A stretch of DNA of 64,000 nucleotides from Streptomyces chrestomyceticus JCM 4735. Lineage in GTDB: Bacteria; Actinomycetota; Actinomycetes; Streptomycetales; Streptomycetaceae. The notes under the pieces were generated by a model. That model made no database searches. It was not told the DNA's origin and worked only from the letters and a program-made list of their open reading frames with translations. The position numbers were made by a program, and so were the translations under genes. Positions 52,367-61,457 of this stretch are shown here, in pieces; positions within the stretch are counted from its first letter, which is position 1, and each line of letters starts with the position of its first letter. Location: assembly GCF_003865135.1 (NCBI RefSeq), contig NZ_BHZC01000001.1, positions 7,874,001 to 7,938,000 of the forward strand. Reading direction: 5' to 3'.

Positions 52367-53611
52367 GTGACCCACACTCGGACAACCAGGCTGGAGCGGG
52401 GCCGCAGCGCCCTCGGGCCCGCACTGGAGCTCGTACACACCGGGCGCGCACCCACCCGTGCCGTCCTGACCTCGGAACTCGGCGTGACCCGGGCGACCGC
52501 GGGCGCGGTGGCCGCGGAGCTGGAAGCGCTCGGACTGATCGTCGTCGACTCCCGCCCGACCTCCTCGGCGGGGTCCCAAGGCCGTCCGTCCCACCGGCTG
52601 TTCCTGAACGAGAACGGCCCCGTCGTCCTCGCCGGGCAGATCCATGCCGACGGTTACCGCGTCGCGCTGGTCGGCCTCGGCGGACGGATCGTGGCCACCG
52701 TGAGCGGCTGCGGCACGATCCCCGCCGACCCGGCGCACGTACTGGCCGAAGCGGTGGCGGCGGGCTCCGGACTGCTCGAACGGACCGGGCGGCGCTGCCT
52801 CGGCGCCGCGCTCGCCATCCCGTCGGCCGTCGCCGAACCCGACGGCGAGGCGCTCAACCCCCTCCACCTGGCCTGGCCTTCGGGCGCCCCCGTACGCCGG
52901 CTCTTCCGGCGCGCCCTCGCCGAGGCCGGCATTCCCGGGGTCACCGCCGCGGTCGGCTTCACCGGCAACGATGTCAACCTCGCCGCACTGGCCGAACACC
53001 GGCACGGCGCCGGACGCGGCGCCCGCGACCTGCTGTGCATCGCCTCCGGGCACCGGGGCGTCGGCGGCGCGCTGGTCCTGGACGGCCGGTTGCACAGCGG
53101 CAGTTCGGGCCTCGCCCTGGAGGTCGGCCACCTGACCGTCAACCCGGAGGGCGCGCCCTGCCACTGCGGCAGCCGCGGCTGCCTGGACGTCGAGGCGGAC
53201 CCGCTCGCCTTCCTCGGCGCCGCGGGCCGCACGCCCGGCCCCGAGGGCTCGCTGCTCCGGCAGGCCACCGATCTGCTCCGCGAGGAGCATCAGGACCCGT
53301 CCGTACGGGCCGCCGCCGACCTGCTGATCGACCGGCTGGGCCTCGGCATCGCCGGACTCGTCAACATCCTCAATCCCGACCGCATCATCCTCGGCGGCCT
53401 GCACCGCGAACTGCTGGGCGCCGACCCGGAACGGCTGCGGGCCGTGGTCGCCGAGCGCAGCCTGTGGGGGCGCAGCGGCGGCGTACCGATCCTGCCGTGC
53501 ACGCTCGACCACAACAGCCTGGTCGGCGCGGCGGAGCTGGCGTGGCAGCCGGTGCTGGACGATCCGCTGGTGGTCGTGGAGGGGGAGGGCCAGGAAGCAG
53601 ACCCGGCCTGA
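52367..53611 (+). CDS. ROK-family transcriptional regulator (NagC/XylR type)
   Basis: 414 residues. N-terminal winged helix-turn-helix (RAPTRAVLTSELGVTRATAGAVAAELEALGLIVVDSR) followed by a ROK domain with CHCGSRGCLDVEADP (zinc site) and GLVNILNPDRIILGG. It lacks the kinase phosphate loop in canonical form, consistent with a sugar-sensing repressor. No sugar genes are adjacent. GTG 52367. Confidence 0.88.
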   Translation: MTHTRTTRLERGRSALGPALELVHTGRAPTRAVLTSELGVTRATAGAVAAELEALGLIVVDSRPTSSAGSQGRPSHRLFLNENGPVVLAGQIHADGYRVALVGLGGRIVATVSGCGTIPADPAHVLAEAVAAGSGLLERTGRRCLGAALAIPSAVAEPDGEALNPLHLAWPSGAPVRRLFRRALAEAGIPGVTAAVGFTGNDVNLAALAEHRHGAGRGARDLLCIASGHRGVGGALVLDGRLHSGSSGLALEVGHLTVNPEGAPCHCGSRGCLDVEADPLAFLGAAGRTPGPEGSLLRQATDLLREEHQDPSVRAAADLLIDRLGLGIAGLVNILNPDRIILGGLHRELLGADPERLRAVVAERSLWGRSGGVPILPCTLDHNSLVGAAELAWQPVLDDPLVVVEGEGQEADPA

Positions 53612-54650
53612 ACGGCCTGGGCCCGGGCGTGCGTTCGACGGTTTTCCTCGAAACCTCTTGTGGTCTGTGCCACCCCGGAGGGACGTGATGTGAGCCACAA
53701 GGGTTCCGATGGTGCTGCTTGAACAGTGTGTATGACACTCGGTTGGCCGCTGCTCACGCAAGTTGGGGCGTGCCCGCCGCTCGAAATGGCCCGCCGGGCA
53801 AGGCAAGATAGGTGCATCAACCGCCTGTCCGGCGGTGGGGGCCGGGAAGTCCACGGTCCGCGGCTCCGGGCGGCGCGCAGGCATGAAGGGCCCTGCCCCC
53901 ACGGCGGTCAACCAGGCGGAGGCAGGACCCGGCTGCAGGGGCCCCGGCGTTCAGCCGGGGCCTTACTGCTGCTCAGTGGAAGTGCTGAAAGGTTTCACGC
54001 AGGAACTTCACCACCGCGTACAGCGGGCTGAACCAGCGCGCCTTCCGAAAAAAGCCCTCCCACGAACAGCGAGTACAGCAGCACCCCTTCGGACACGAGT
54101 CCATCGGGTATCACCTCCGGTCCGGGGCCGAGGTCGTCGCGACCCCGCGTGAGCCGCGAGCCGGTCCGGCAGGGCCGGAGGTGAGGCATCAGATTAGCTC
54201 GGTGTGACCGTCCTCGTGGCCCACTCGGGCACCAGTAGTGCCGTGACGCCGTGGTTCGGCGGGGCACTGCGGGTCGTACGGCGCCTCGCCGTCGATCGCC
54301 CAGGCGCCCTCCGGGCCCTGGACCTGCGGAGTTTCACTTACTTTGCGGTAGCACCGAGTGTCAGTTCCCGATCTAGCCGTTGTGTACATCACATGGGTGC
54401 GGGCGGTGGTGCGCGCAGGCGATGAGTGCCGTCACAACGGTCATTGCTGTTGCAAAGTTCGTCTCCGCGTTCACGGCGGCTCGCATCCCTCGTCCCTGCC
54501 TGACGGGCAGTCAGTACCGCCCCAACGCCCGCGCCTTCCGCCCACCCTTCAGCTTCCGTTCATGTGCCGTCCGCCTGGCGGGAGGCGTCCCGTCCGGTCC
54601 GCGTCGGACCGTCGTGCCGCCCCTTCCTCCGCGACCTCTGGACGGACTCC
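53612..54650. other. 1-kb region without a supportable gene
   Basis: Open frames on both strands lack domains, ribosome sites and normal codon bias. One minus-strand frame of 67 codons (54189-54392) ending GVGHEDGHTELI-like sequence looks somewhat protein-like but is not recognised. It has a terminator-like hairpin at 53940-53962 and A/T-richer patches at 54320-54460. May be degraded sequence. Confidence 0.5.
53940..53962 (+). terminator. Terminator-like hairpin in the non-coding region
   Basis: GGCCCCGGC pairs with GCCGGGGCC around GTTCA, followed by TTACT. Its nearest upstream gene is the ROK regulator, about 330 bases away. Confidence 0.45.
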
Positions 54651-56061
54651 GTGACCGCAATACGTACGCGCCGTCGGCGCCGTGCCTTCCCCCTTTTCCT
54701 CGTCACCGCGACGGTCCTGGCCGGTACGGCCGTCGTCGCCCCTGCTCACGCGGCCCCGGCCGGTGACATCCGGATCAACGAAGTGGTGACCACCGGGAGC
54801 GTCGAGGACTCGGTCGAGCTGTACAACAAGGGCACCGCGACGGTCGACATCTCGGGCTGGGTCCTCAAGGACGACAAGGACGGTTCGACGTACACGATCG
54901 CCGCCGGGACCGAGCTGGCCCCGGGCGCCTTCCGTGCTTTCGACGTCCACGACAGCTTCGGGCTGGGCTCGGACGACAAGGCCCGCCTGTATCTGCCGGA
55001 CGGCAGAACCCTGGTGGACAGCTTCTCCTGGAGCAAACATTCCGCTCCGTCCTGGTCACGCTGCCCCGACGGCACCGGCGCCTTCAAGGCGGCCGGGGTG
55101 ACCCTCGGCGCCGCCAACAACTGTGGTGGCAGCGGCAGCACGCCGGCGGCGTGGCCCGGCAGCGGCGCCGTGACGAACGCCGACGCCGCCGGCGTCTTCG
55201 GCGAGGACCTCAGCGGCCTCCACCAGGACGGCAACGTCCTGTGGGCCGCCCAGAACAGCGGCAAGCTGTGGCGCCTGGTCCGCAACGCCTCCGGCGGCTG
55301 GACACCCGACACCGGCCGAGGCTGGGGCTCCGGCAAGGCCCTGCGCTTTCCCGGCGGTTCGGGACGCCCCGACAGCGAGGGCGTGACCGCGACCGGCGGC
55401 GGAGCCGCCGCCGGTGTGTTCGTCGCCAGTGAGCGTGACGGCGACGCCTCCGGCACCAGCCGGCTGTCCGTCCTGAAGTACGACGTCTCCGGCACCGGCT
55501 CCCCCCCTGGCCGCCACCAAGGAGTGGAACCTCACCTCCGACCTGCCGCCCGTCGGCTCCAACCTCGGCTTCGAAGGCATCACCTGGGTACCCGACGCCT
55601 ACCTGACGGGAGCCGCCTTCAAGGACGCCTCCACCGGCGCCGCCTACGCCCCGACACGGTACGGCGCCCACAGCGGCGGCGTGTTCTTCACCGGCGTCGA
55701 GGGCACCGGCATGATCTACGGCTACGTCCTGGAGGACTCCGGAGCCTTCACCCGCGTCGCGTCCTTCAGCAGTGGCATGAGCGGCGTCATGGAACTGCAG
55801 TGGGAGCCCGGAGCCGCCCGCCTGTGGGCCGTCTGCGACGACACCTGCAAGGGACAGCACCGCACCTTTCAGGTCGCATCCACCGGCACCTTCACCCCCA
55901 AAGCCGTCTACAACCGCCCCTCAGGCATGCCCGACTACAACAACGAGGGCTTCGCCTTGGCAGGCGCCGACGAGTGCGTCGCCGGATCGAAGCCCGTCTA
56001 CTGGTCCGACGACAGCAACGACGACGGCCACGCACTGCGCAAGGGCAGCATCACCTGCTGA
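54651..56061 (+). pseudogene. Secreted lamin-tail-domain protein, one-base frameshift
   Basis: GTG 54651 begins a signal peptide cleaved near AHA|APAG. A lamin-tail-like domain follows (INEVVTTGSVEDSVELYNKGTATVDISGW), then a beta-propeller-like region (HQDGNVLWAAQNSGKLWRL). The frame fails at a C7 run (55501-55507). Removing one C gives GSPLAATKEWNLTSDLPPVG and a continuous frame to 56061 (ending DDGHALRKGSITC), about 469 residues. As given, the product would read 280 good residues and then nonsense. Its function is unknown; related proteins resemble secreted esterase/phytase-like propellers. The 3' end overlaps the convergent racemase gene by 11 bases. Confidence 0.78.
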
Positions 56062-56791
56062 CGTCCGTCCCCACCGCTCCTCCCCGCCACCTCGGTGCGG
56101 CCCGTCGGCCCACGGCGGTCTCGAAGGCCGCGTGGGCCAGCAGCCGCGTCGAGTCCAGCATCGGCAGCGGCGAGACCTCCGGTGTCACCAGGAGCGGAAT
56201 CTCCGTGCACACGAGGGCGACCGCGTCGCAGCCGCGGGCGGCCAGCCGCTCGATGATCCGTAGATACTCCTGGCGGGAGGTCTCGGAGAAGACGCCGTTC
56301 ACCAGCTCGTCGAAGATGATCCGGTGGACGGTACGGCGGTCGTCCGCGTCCGGTACGTCGGCAGCGATGCCCCGGGAGCCCAGCGCGCGCCCGTAGAGCG
56401 GGCTGTCCATCGTGTACGCGGTGCCCAGGACGCCGACGCGCCGGTACCCGTCACGGGCGGCGCGTTCGGCGACCACCTCGGCTATGTGCAGGCCGGGCAG
56501 CGGCAGTTCCTCGCCGGGCAGTTCGAGGGCCAGGTGGGCGGTGTTGTCCGGGCAGACGAAGCAGTCCGCTCCGGCGCGGGCGAGGCGGGCGACGCTCTCG
56601 GCGAGCGTCGCCCGTATCGAATGGTGATCACCGGACTCCCAGGCGGGCATGGACCGCGCCATGCTGATGCAGTCCAGCGTCACGTCCGGATGGTCGTACG
56701 GCCCCAGCTCGGCGGACGCCTCCTGGCAGAAGGCCCGGAAGCACAGCGCCGCCCCTTCGGCGCTGTGCGCGAGGATGCCCAGGTGTTCCAC
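56051..56791 (-). CDS. Aspartate/glutamate racemase family protein
   Basis: 246 residues with the two-Cys racemase active site: CPDNTAH and, in the second half, VCTEIPLLV. Acid-base pair and size fit the Asp/Glu racemase superfamily, which includes hydantoin racemases. A cofactor-free amino acid racemase is likely; the substrate is unknown. ATG 56791. It is followed after 99 bases by the amidohydrolase gene on the same strand. Confidence 0.87.
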   Translation of the reverse strand: MEHLGILAHSAEGAALCFRAFCQEASAELGPYDHPDVTLDCISMARSMPAWESGDHHSIRATLAESVARLARAGADCFVCPDNTAHLALELPGEELPLPGLHIAEVVAERAARDGYRRVGVLGTAYTMDSPLYGRALGSRGIAADVPDADDRRTVHRIIFDELVNGVFSETSRQEYLRIIERLAARGCDAVALVCTEIPLLVTPEVSPLPMLDSTRLLAHAAFETAVGRRAAPRWRGGAVGTDVSR

Positions 56792-56890
56792 GGTCCCTCC
56801 AGTGGCCGTCGGTTCACGCTGCCGCCATTGTCACCCGCCCCACTGACAACGGCCGTCCGTCGGCAGGTCCCAGGCGCCCGCCTCCCGGCT

Positions 56891-57907
56891 TCAGGCGCCT
56901 CCCGCCCGCTCCCACGCCACCGCGAACGCGCGGGCCGGATTCGTCGTGAAGAGGTGCCGCACCAGTTCGGCCCCCAGGGCGAGTTCGAGCCGCGGCCGCA
57001 GGCGGCGCAGCAGATGGGGCATGCCGGGCCCGCCGCTGACCGACCGGGCCGCCGCCGTCGTCGTGTCGCCGCCGAGGAGCAGCCGGTCCCCGTACCCGGC
57101 GTCGGCGAGCGCGGCCAGCGCGTCGGGCAGCCGCCAGTCCGTGGCGTGGTGGGCGCGGGACGGCCCGTCGAACGCCAGATAGGCCCCGGCAGCGGCGGCC
57201 GACCGGTGGGTCACCAGGTCGGGGGAGCGGTTGAGGTGGCCCAGGACGACCCGCCGCGGCGGTACCGCCAGCGTCCCGCACAGCAGGTCGAGGACGTCCT
57301 GGGCCCCGGTGCCCAGCTCCAGGTGGACGCCGATGGGGGCGCCGGTGGCGTGGTGGGCCTCGGCCGCCGCGGCCATGGTGTACCGGGCGTGCGCGTCCAG
57401 GCCGTGGAACCCGCCGGCGACTTTGATCATCCCGGCCCGGGGGTGCGCGCCGGCCGCGTCCGTACGGCCGTCACCGCGACCTCCGGACCAGCTCCCGATC
57501 CCCGTCGTCAGCTCCGCCACGAACAGGGCCGCCAGGTCGGCCGAGCCCCCGCCGGAGCCGTTCGCACCACCCTTCGCCCCTACCCGTTCCAGCACCTCGG
57601 GCGCGTAGTGCACCGCCTGGTGCAGACCCGTCGCCGCGACGATCCGCACTCCCGACTCCTCGGCGAGCCGCGGAAGTTCACCGGCGCGCCGCCCCATCCC
57701 GTACGGCGTCCACTGGATCACCGTGCCGCCGCCCGCCTCCCGGAAGGCCCGCAGCTCGGCCGCCGCCGCGCCGGGGTCGTCGAGTTCCTGGCCGGGCAAC
57801 TGCGGGCTACGCAGGAACAGGTGGTCGTGGGCGTCGCAGAGGCCCAGTGAGGCGGGGGAGACGTCTCCCGACACCGTACGGACTGCGGGTTCCGGACGCG
57901 CGCTCAC
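56891..57907 (-). CDS. Phosphotriesterase-family metal hydrolase
   Basis: 338 residues. Metal ligands of the amidohydrolase/phosphotriesterase fold: CDAHDHLF (HxH), IKVAGGF (bridging Lys), GVHLEL and VVLGHLNR (two His), LLLGGDTT (Asp). A dinuclear zinc hydrolase, probably acting on a lactone or amide. GTG 57907 overlaps the stop of the upstream DUF4865 gene (GTGA). Same strand as the racemase and DUF4865, so probably one operon. Confidence 0.85.
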   Translation of the reverse strand: MSARPEPAVRTVSGDVSPASLGLCDAHDHLFLRSPQLPGQELDDPGAAAAELRAFREAGGGTVIQWTPYGMGRRAGELPRLAEESGVRIVAATGLHQAVHYAPEVLERVGAKGGANGSGGGSADLAALFVAELTTGIGSWSGGRGDGRTDAAGAHPRAGMIKVAGGFHGLDAHARYTMAAAAEAHHATGAPIGVHLELGTGAQDVLDLLCGTLAVPPRRVVLGHLNRSPDLVTHRSAAAAGAYLAFDGPSRAHHATDWRLPDALAALADAGYGDRLLLGGDTTTAAARSVSGGPGMPHLLRRLRPRLELALGAELVRHLFTTNPARAFAVAWERAGGA

Positions 57908-58488
57908 CAGTGCGCCCCGGCCGGCAGTTGCCCGGCCCCCGGCGCGGACAGGTGCAGCACCTCGAAGTGCTCCCCGTCCGACGCGGGCGCGGTGCCTTCC
58001 CAGAGGGTGAAGTGCACCAGTTCCCAGTTCCGGGGGTCGAGCGCGAGCGCGGTGGTGTGCACCCCGTCGGTACGGGCCAGCCGCCGCTGACCGGCCACCG
58101 CCTCCGCCACGGCGGTGGCCGGATCCGTCGCCTCGGTGAGCGTCTGGACGCGGCGGACGAAGGAGCCCGGCGCCGCTCCGGCGGACGGTCCCCGCTCGTG
58201 GTGGACGCCCGTCCAGTGCCGCACCTCGGGGCGGCCGAAGTCGCGGATCACGCCGCGGAAGCCGTCACCGAGCAGGAAACGGTTCATCGCCAGGGGGTCG
58301 GCCCAGAGATAGAACGGCGCATATTGATTGACGGGCGAACCGTCGACGCCGCGCTCGCGGATGCCATACGCCTTGATCCCGAGTCCGGCGCAGGTGTCGA
58401 GGAGGTGCCCCCGGGTCCGTACCCGGTCGCGGACGATTCCCATGTCGTAGTCGGCGGGGAGGGTGACGGTGTACTGCATGGCGTGCAC
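57904..58488 (-). CDS. DUF4865 family protein
   Basis: 194 residues. Begins (V)HAMQYTVTLPADYDMGIVRDRVRTRGHLLDTCAGLGIKAYGIRERG and contains NQYAPFYLWADPLAMNRFLLGDGFRGVIRDFGRP, characteristic of DUF4865, found next to TetR and cupin genes in many actinobacteria. Function unknown, probably ferredoxin-like fold. GTG 58488 preferred over ATG 58479 because GGAG lies five bases before the GTG. Upstream of the hydrolase gene with coupled start. Confidence 0.82.
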   Translation of the reverse strand: MHAMQYTVTLPADYDMGIVRDRVRTRGHLLDTCAGLGIKAYGIRERGVDGSPVNQYAPFYLWADPLAMNRFLLGDGFRGVIRDFGRPEVRHWTGVHHERGPSAGAAPGSFVRRVQTLTEATDPATAVAEAVAGQRRLARTDGVHTTALALDPRNWELVHFTLWEGTAPASDGEHFEVLHLSAPGAGQLPAGAHW

Positions 58489-58527
58489 GGGTGCTCCGAG
58501 TGGTGGGTGAAAGGGTGGGGTGCGGGC

Positions 58528-58938
58528 TCACACGGCCCGTTCGGCGTCGTCGGTCGTACGGTCGTCGGTCAGGCAGCCCCAGTCGGCGGTCGTGCCGTCC
58601 TCCGCCGCCTCGACCAGGGCGAGATGGGTCATGAACGTGCCGGGCGTGGCGCCGTGCCAGTGCCACTCGCCCGGAGCGGTCCACACCGTGTCCCCGGCCC
58701 TGATCTCCTCGACCGGGCCGCCCCTGCGCTGCACCAGGCCGACGCCCTCGGTGACGTGCAGAACCTGACCGTGCGGATGGCGGTGCCAGGCGGTGCGGGC
58801 GCCCGGTGCGAAGTGGACGCTGAACAGGCGGAGCCGGGACGGCGCGGGCGGTGCCGCGAGTTCGTCGAGCCAGACGGTGCCGGTGAAATGTTCGGCGGGC
58901 CCGGCCTGGCTGCCGGGACGGGTGCGGGTGATCTCCAT
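58528..58938 (-). CDS. Cupin-domain protein
   Basis: 136 residues, a single cupin barrel: HFAPGARTAWHRHPHGQVLHVTEGVG (motif 1 with His ligands) and IRAGDTVWTAPGEWHWHGATP (motif 2 with His). Resembles manganese-dependent hydroxynitrile-lyase-like or gamma-carboxymuconolactone-type cupins. Substrate unknown. ATG 58938 with GGAAAGG upstream. In line with DUF4865, likely same operon. Confidence 0.86.
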   Translation of the reverse strand: MEITRTRPGSQAGPAEHFTGTVWLDELAAPPAPSRLRLFSVHFAPGARTAWHRHPHGQVLHVTEGVGLVQRRGGPVEEIRAGDTVWTAPGEWHWHGATPGTFMTHLALVEAAEDGTTADWGCLTDDRTTDDAERAV

Positions 58939-58988
58939 GGCGGTGACGCCTTTCCGGTACGGATGCGCGGTGCTGCGGTGACGGCGTC

Positions 58989-59570
58989 TCAGGCGGTGGG
59001 CGCCGCGCCGGTGGTGCGGGCCGTGAGCAGGGACAGTACGCCGCGCACGGCGGTGTCGAAGGGGGCGGGCGACTCGGCGGCGCGGGCCAGCACGTAGCCG
59101 CCCTGCACGGTGGCGACGACGGCGGCCGCGGTCTCTTCCGGGTCCAGCTCCGCGTCGAACTCGCCGCGCTCGCACCCCTCGCGGAGGATCCCGGCGATCC
59201 GGCCGCGCAGCCAGTCGAGCGTCTCGAAGACGGGCTGCCGCAGCGCCGGGTCGGCGATGACGTCCGGGTCCATGGTCAGCCGGCCCACCGGGCAGCCGCG
59301 CAGCACGTCGCGCTCGCGCAGCAGGTAGGCCCGCACCCGGTCGCAGGCGCTGCCCTCTCCGGAGAGGGCGGTGTCGGCGGTGGCCCGCATGACCTCGGCG
59401 GTGCGCCGGATGGCGGCGAGCGCGAGGTCGGACTTGCCCGCGAAGTGGTGGTACATGCTGCCCTGCCCGACACCGGCGCGCCGCAGGATCGCCTTCGGGC
59501 TGGTGCCGGTGAAGCCGCGCTCCCAGAGGAGCTCCCTGGTGCTCTCGACGAGCCGTTCGGAAGTGGTCAT
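58989..59570 (-). CDS. TetR-family transcriptional regulator
   Basis: 193 residues. N-terminal helix-turn-helix: TTSERLVESTRELLWERGFTGTSPKAILRRAGVGQGSMYHHFAGKSDLALAAI. C-terminal ligand-binding domain includes PVGRLTMDPDVIADPALRQPVF, typical of redox/electrophile-sensing TetR proteins such as NemR- or YxaF-like. Likely controls the downstream cupin-DUF4865-hydrolase-racemase genes. ATG 59570; an operator-like repeat lies 10 bases upstream (59580). Confidence 0.88.
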   Translation of the reverse strand: MTTSERLVESTRELLWERGFTGTSPKAILRRAGVGQGSMYHHFAGKSDLALAAIRRTAEVMRATADTALSGEGSACDRVRAYLLRERDVLRGCPVGRLTMDPDVIADPALRQPVFETLDWLRGRIAGILREGCERGEFDAELDPEETAAAVVATVQGGYVLARAAESPAPFDTAVRGVLSLLTARTTGAAPTA

Positions 59571-59579
59571 GGCGCGACT

Positions 59580-59597
59580 GTACATACCAGTAGTTAC
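59580..59597. promoter_or_regulatory. Candidate TetR operator (GTANNTAC twice)
   Basis: On the minus strand GTAACTAC-TG-GTATGTAC, two copies of GTANNTAC, each a partial palindrome. It lies between the TetR ATG and its probable promoter, an autoregulation position. Confidence 0.45.
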
Positions 59598-59809
59598 AGA
59601 GATCAACTCCGGGCGTGCGGCGCGGTTGTTCCCGGTCGGAGCACCTGATTCCGCATCACGTACTTCCCGAGCCGTACGCACGGTGCCGTCAGCCGTACGA
59701 CGACCGGCGGCCCCCGGCGGGCCAGGCTCGGAAGGGCGAACCCCACAGGCCCGCGCAGGCGCACGCAGACGCGCCGGGGCGGCGCCCGACGACAAGGAGC
59801 TGATCTGTC

Positions 59810-60124
59810 ATGTACGAGCTGGCGCACCCGTGGACCGGCGGCGGCCCCGGCCCTTGGTTCCTGCTCTTCCCGCTGTTCTGGGCGGCCGTCGTGTTCGGGG
59901 TGGTCACCCTGCTGCGGCGCACCGTGTGGCGCGGCAGGCGGCAGCCGTTCGGCGGCCTCCGGGGCGGTGCCGGTCCCGCGTCGGCAGGCCGTACCGACCC
60001 GTCGCCCGTCGACCTGCTCGCCCGGCGCTTCGCGACCGGGGAGATCGACGAGGACGAGTACTGGCGCCGGCTCTCCGTCCTGGACGAGCGGTTCGGCACC
60101 GGCCCGAAGGGCGGGGCGGCGTGA
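59810..60124 (+). CDS. SHOCT-domain membrane protein
   Basis: 104 residues: one membrane helix (about 14-38), then a low-complexity linker and a C-terminal SHOCT motif (DLLARRFATGEIDEDEYWRRLSVLDERF). SHOCT ends often mediate oligomerisation. Function unknown. ATG 59810 with AAGGAG upstream. Confidence 0.85.
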   Translation: MYELAHPWTGGGPGPWFLLFPLFWAAVVFGVVTLLRRTVWRGRRQPFGGLRGGAGPASAGRTDPSPVDLLARRFATGEIDEDEYWRRLSVLDERFGTGPKGGAA

Positions 60125-60200
60125 GCGCCCGTGGGCAGGCGCCGTCGGCGCTCCACGCCGCGCGCCCGTAGGCGTGCACGCCGTCGGCCCGCCCGGCCCT

Positions 60201-60749
60201 TCAACCGACTCCGGCGCCCCGCACCCGTGGGCGGGTGTCCATCGCGGTGCGCAGGGGCGGTTCGGCCGGAGTGAGCGCCGGTTCGCGCGCTGCCGTGCCC
60301 CGGGCGCACGACGAGCGCCCCACCGACGTACGGCGTACCGCTTCCTCCGGTGCGAGCGAGAGCGCGGGGAGCGTGAACCAGACGACCTTGCCGCCGCCCT
60401 CCGGGCGCACTCCCCAGCTCTCGCTCAGCGCGTCGATCAGCGACAGTCCGCGGCCCTCGGTGTCGAGGGTCCCGGCCGTCCGCACCCGGGGCAGTCGCGG
60501 GTCCAGATCGCGTACCGACACCGTGAGCTGGTCCAGGAGGACGAGCAGTTCGACGGTGCACTGTTTGCTGGGCACGGCGTGCTGGTGCACATTGGCCAGC
60601 AGTTCGGTCACGCCGAGCGCCGCCGGGTCTATCAAGGCGTCGAGACGCCAGTACCGGAGCTGTGCCGATACGATCCTGCGCACCTGGCCGATCCGGGCCG
60701 GAAGGGCCTGGAGCTCCACCGTGCAGTGTCTGCTGGGCTGCCTGATCAC
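60201..60749 (-). CDS. ATP-binding anti-sigma-like protein (RsbW-type HATPase)
   Basis: 182 residues. N box TELLANVHQHA and a glycine-rich TEGRGLSLIDALSESWGVRPEGGGKVVWF. Such Streptomyces proteins interact with BldG-type anti-anti-sigma factors. Start placed at GTG 60749 (VIRQPSRHC) with AGGGAG eight bases upstream; a frame open to 60926 is unsupported. No sigma factor gene is adjacent, unlike the pair at 15726. Confidence 0.82.
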   Translation of the reverse strand: MIRQPSRHCTVELQALPARIGQVRRIVSAQLRYWRLDALIDPAALGVTELLANVHQHAVPSKQCTVELLVLLDQLTVSVRDLDPRLPRVRTAGTLDTEGRGLSLIDALSESWGVRPEGGGKVVWFTLPALSLAPEEAVRRTSVGRSSCARGTAAREPALTPAEPPLRTAMDTRPRVRGAGVG

Positions 60750-60922
60750 GACCGCGACTCCCTGATGAGGTCGGGCGCCCTCGTACGACGGGGGCGAAGA
60801 TCGGATCCAGCGATGTCCGCACTTCCACCACAGTGTCACCGCTGGTGAACCCTCAGTGATACGAGTCCAGGGTCGTCCCACCAGTGCGCTCCCGCAACCG
60901 CACCGTCCCCCGAGAGACCCTG

Positions 60923-61213
60923 TCAAGCGCGAGCGGAGCGTGCCGCGCGTACGGCCTCCAGGAAGCGGTCCGGGGTGCCCAGCGTCAGCGAGTAACGGTG
61001 TCCGTTCAGCGTCGCCAGTGCCCGGTCACGGGCCGCGAACAGGGGTTTGTGTGCCTGCACGGCCTGCACCGGCGCGCTGTCTATCTCGGTGCCGTAACTC
61101 GTCAGCAGGGCCAGCCTGCCGTCCTTGATCACGACCTGGCCCGCCCGGGTGAGCGACCGGAGCAGCCATTTCTCTATGCGTACCCCGGTCGCGTTGAACT
61201 CGGGCTCCGCCAT
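60923..61213 (-). CDS. Small uncharacterised protein (96 residues)
   Basis: Begins MAEPEFNATGVRIEKWLLRSL and continues with RAGQVVIKDGRLALLTSYGTEIDSAPVQAV, alternating short strands, then a C-terminal helix PDRFLEAVRAARSA. I do not recognise a named family; the pattern is reminiscent of a bacterial PH-like domain. AGGAGG just before ATG 61213 makes it a real gene. It is divergent from the Cds1-like gene, a pairing worth checking in other genomes. Confidence 0.7.
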   Translation of the reverse strand: MAEPEFNATGVRIEKWLLRSLTRAGQVVIKDGRLALLTSYGTEIDSAPVQAVQAHKPLFAARDRALATLNGHRYSLTLGTPDRFLEAVRAARSARA

Positions 61214-61457
61214 GGCGATCACCTCCTCAGCACGACGGGCGTGCGCTCTCCACCCGCCCCCTCGGTGCGCAGTCTGCCTGCGTCGTGCCGTGTGCACCAG
61301 TACCCCTTGGCCAAAGCTCGCCCGCAGTCCGGTCCCAGGTGGTGCTTGGGGTTGCTCAAAGGGTTGTTTATGCAGGTGAGAAGCGTGTGGCAGGTGGTTA
61401 TAGTCGGAACCGGCCCGGCGTTCCGCGCGGGCTCCGTACGACGTCGGGGAGCGCGCC

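Noticed and set aside
54189..54392. 67-residue minus-strand gene
   Set aside because: Somewhat protein-like composition but no family, weak start signal and no conserved context.
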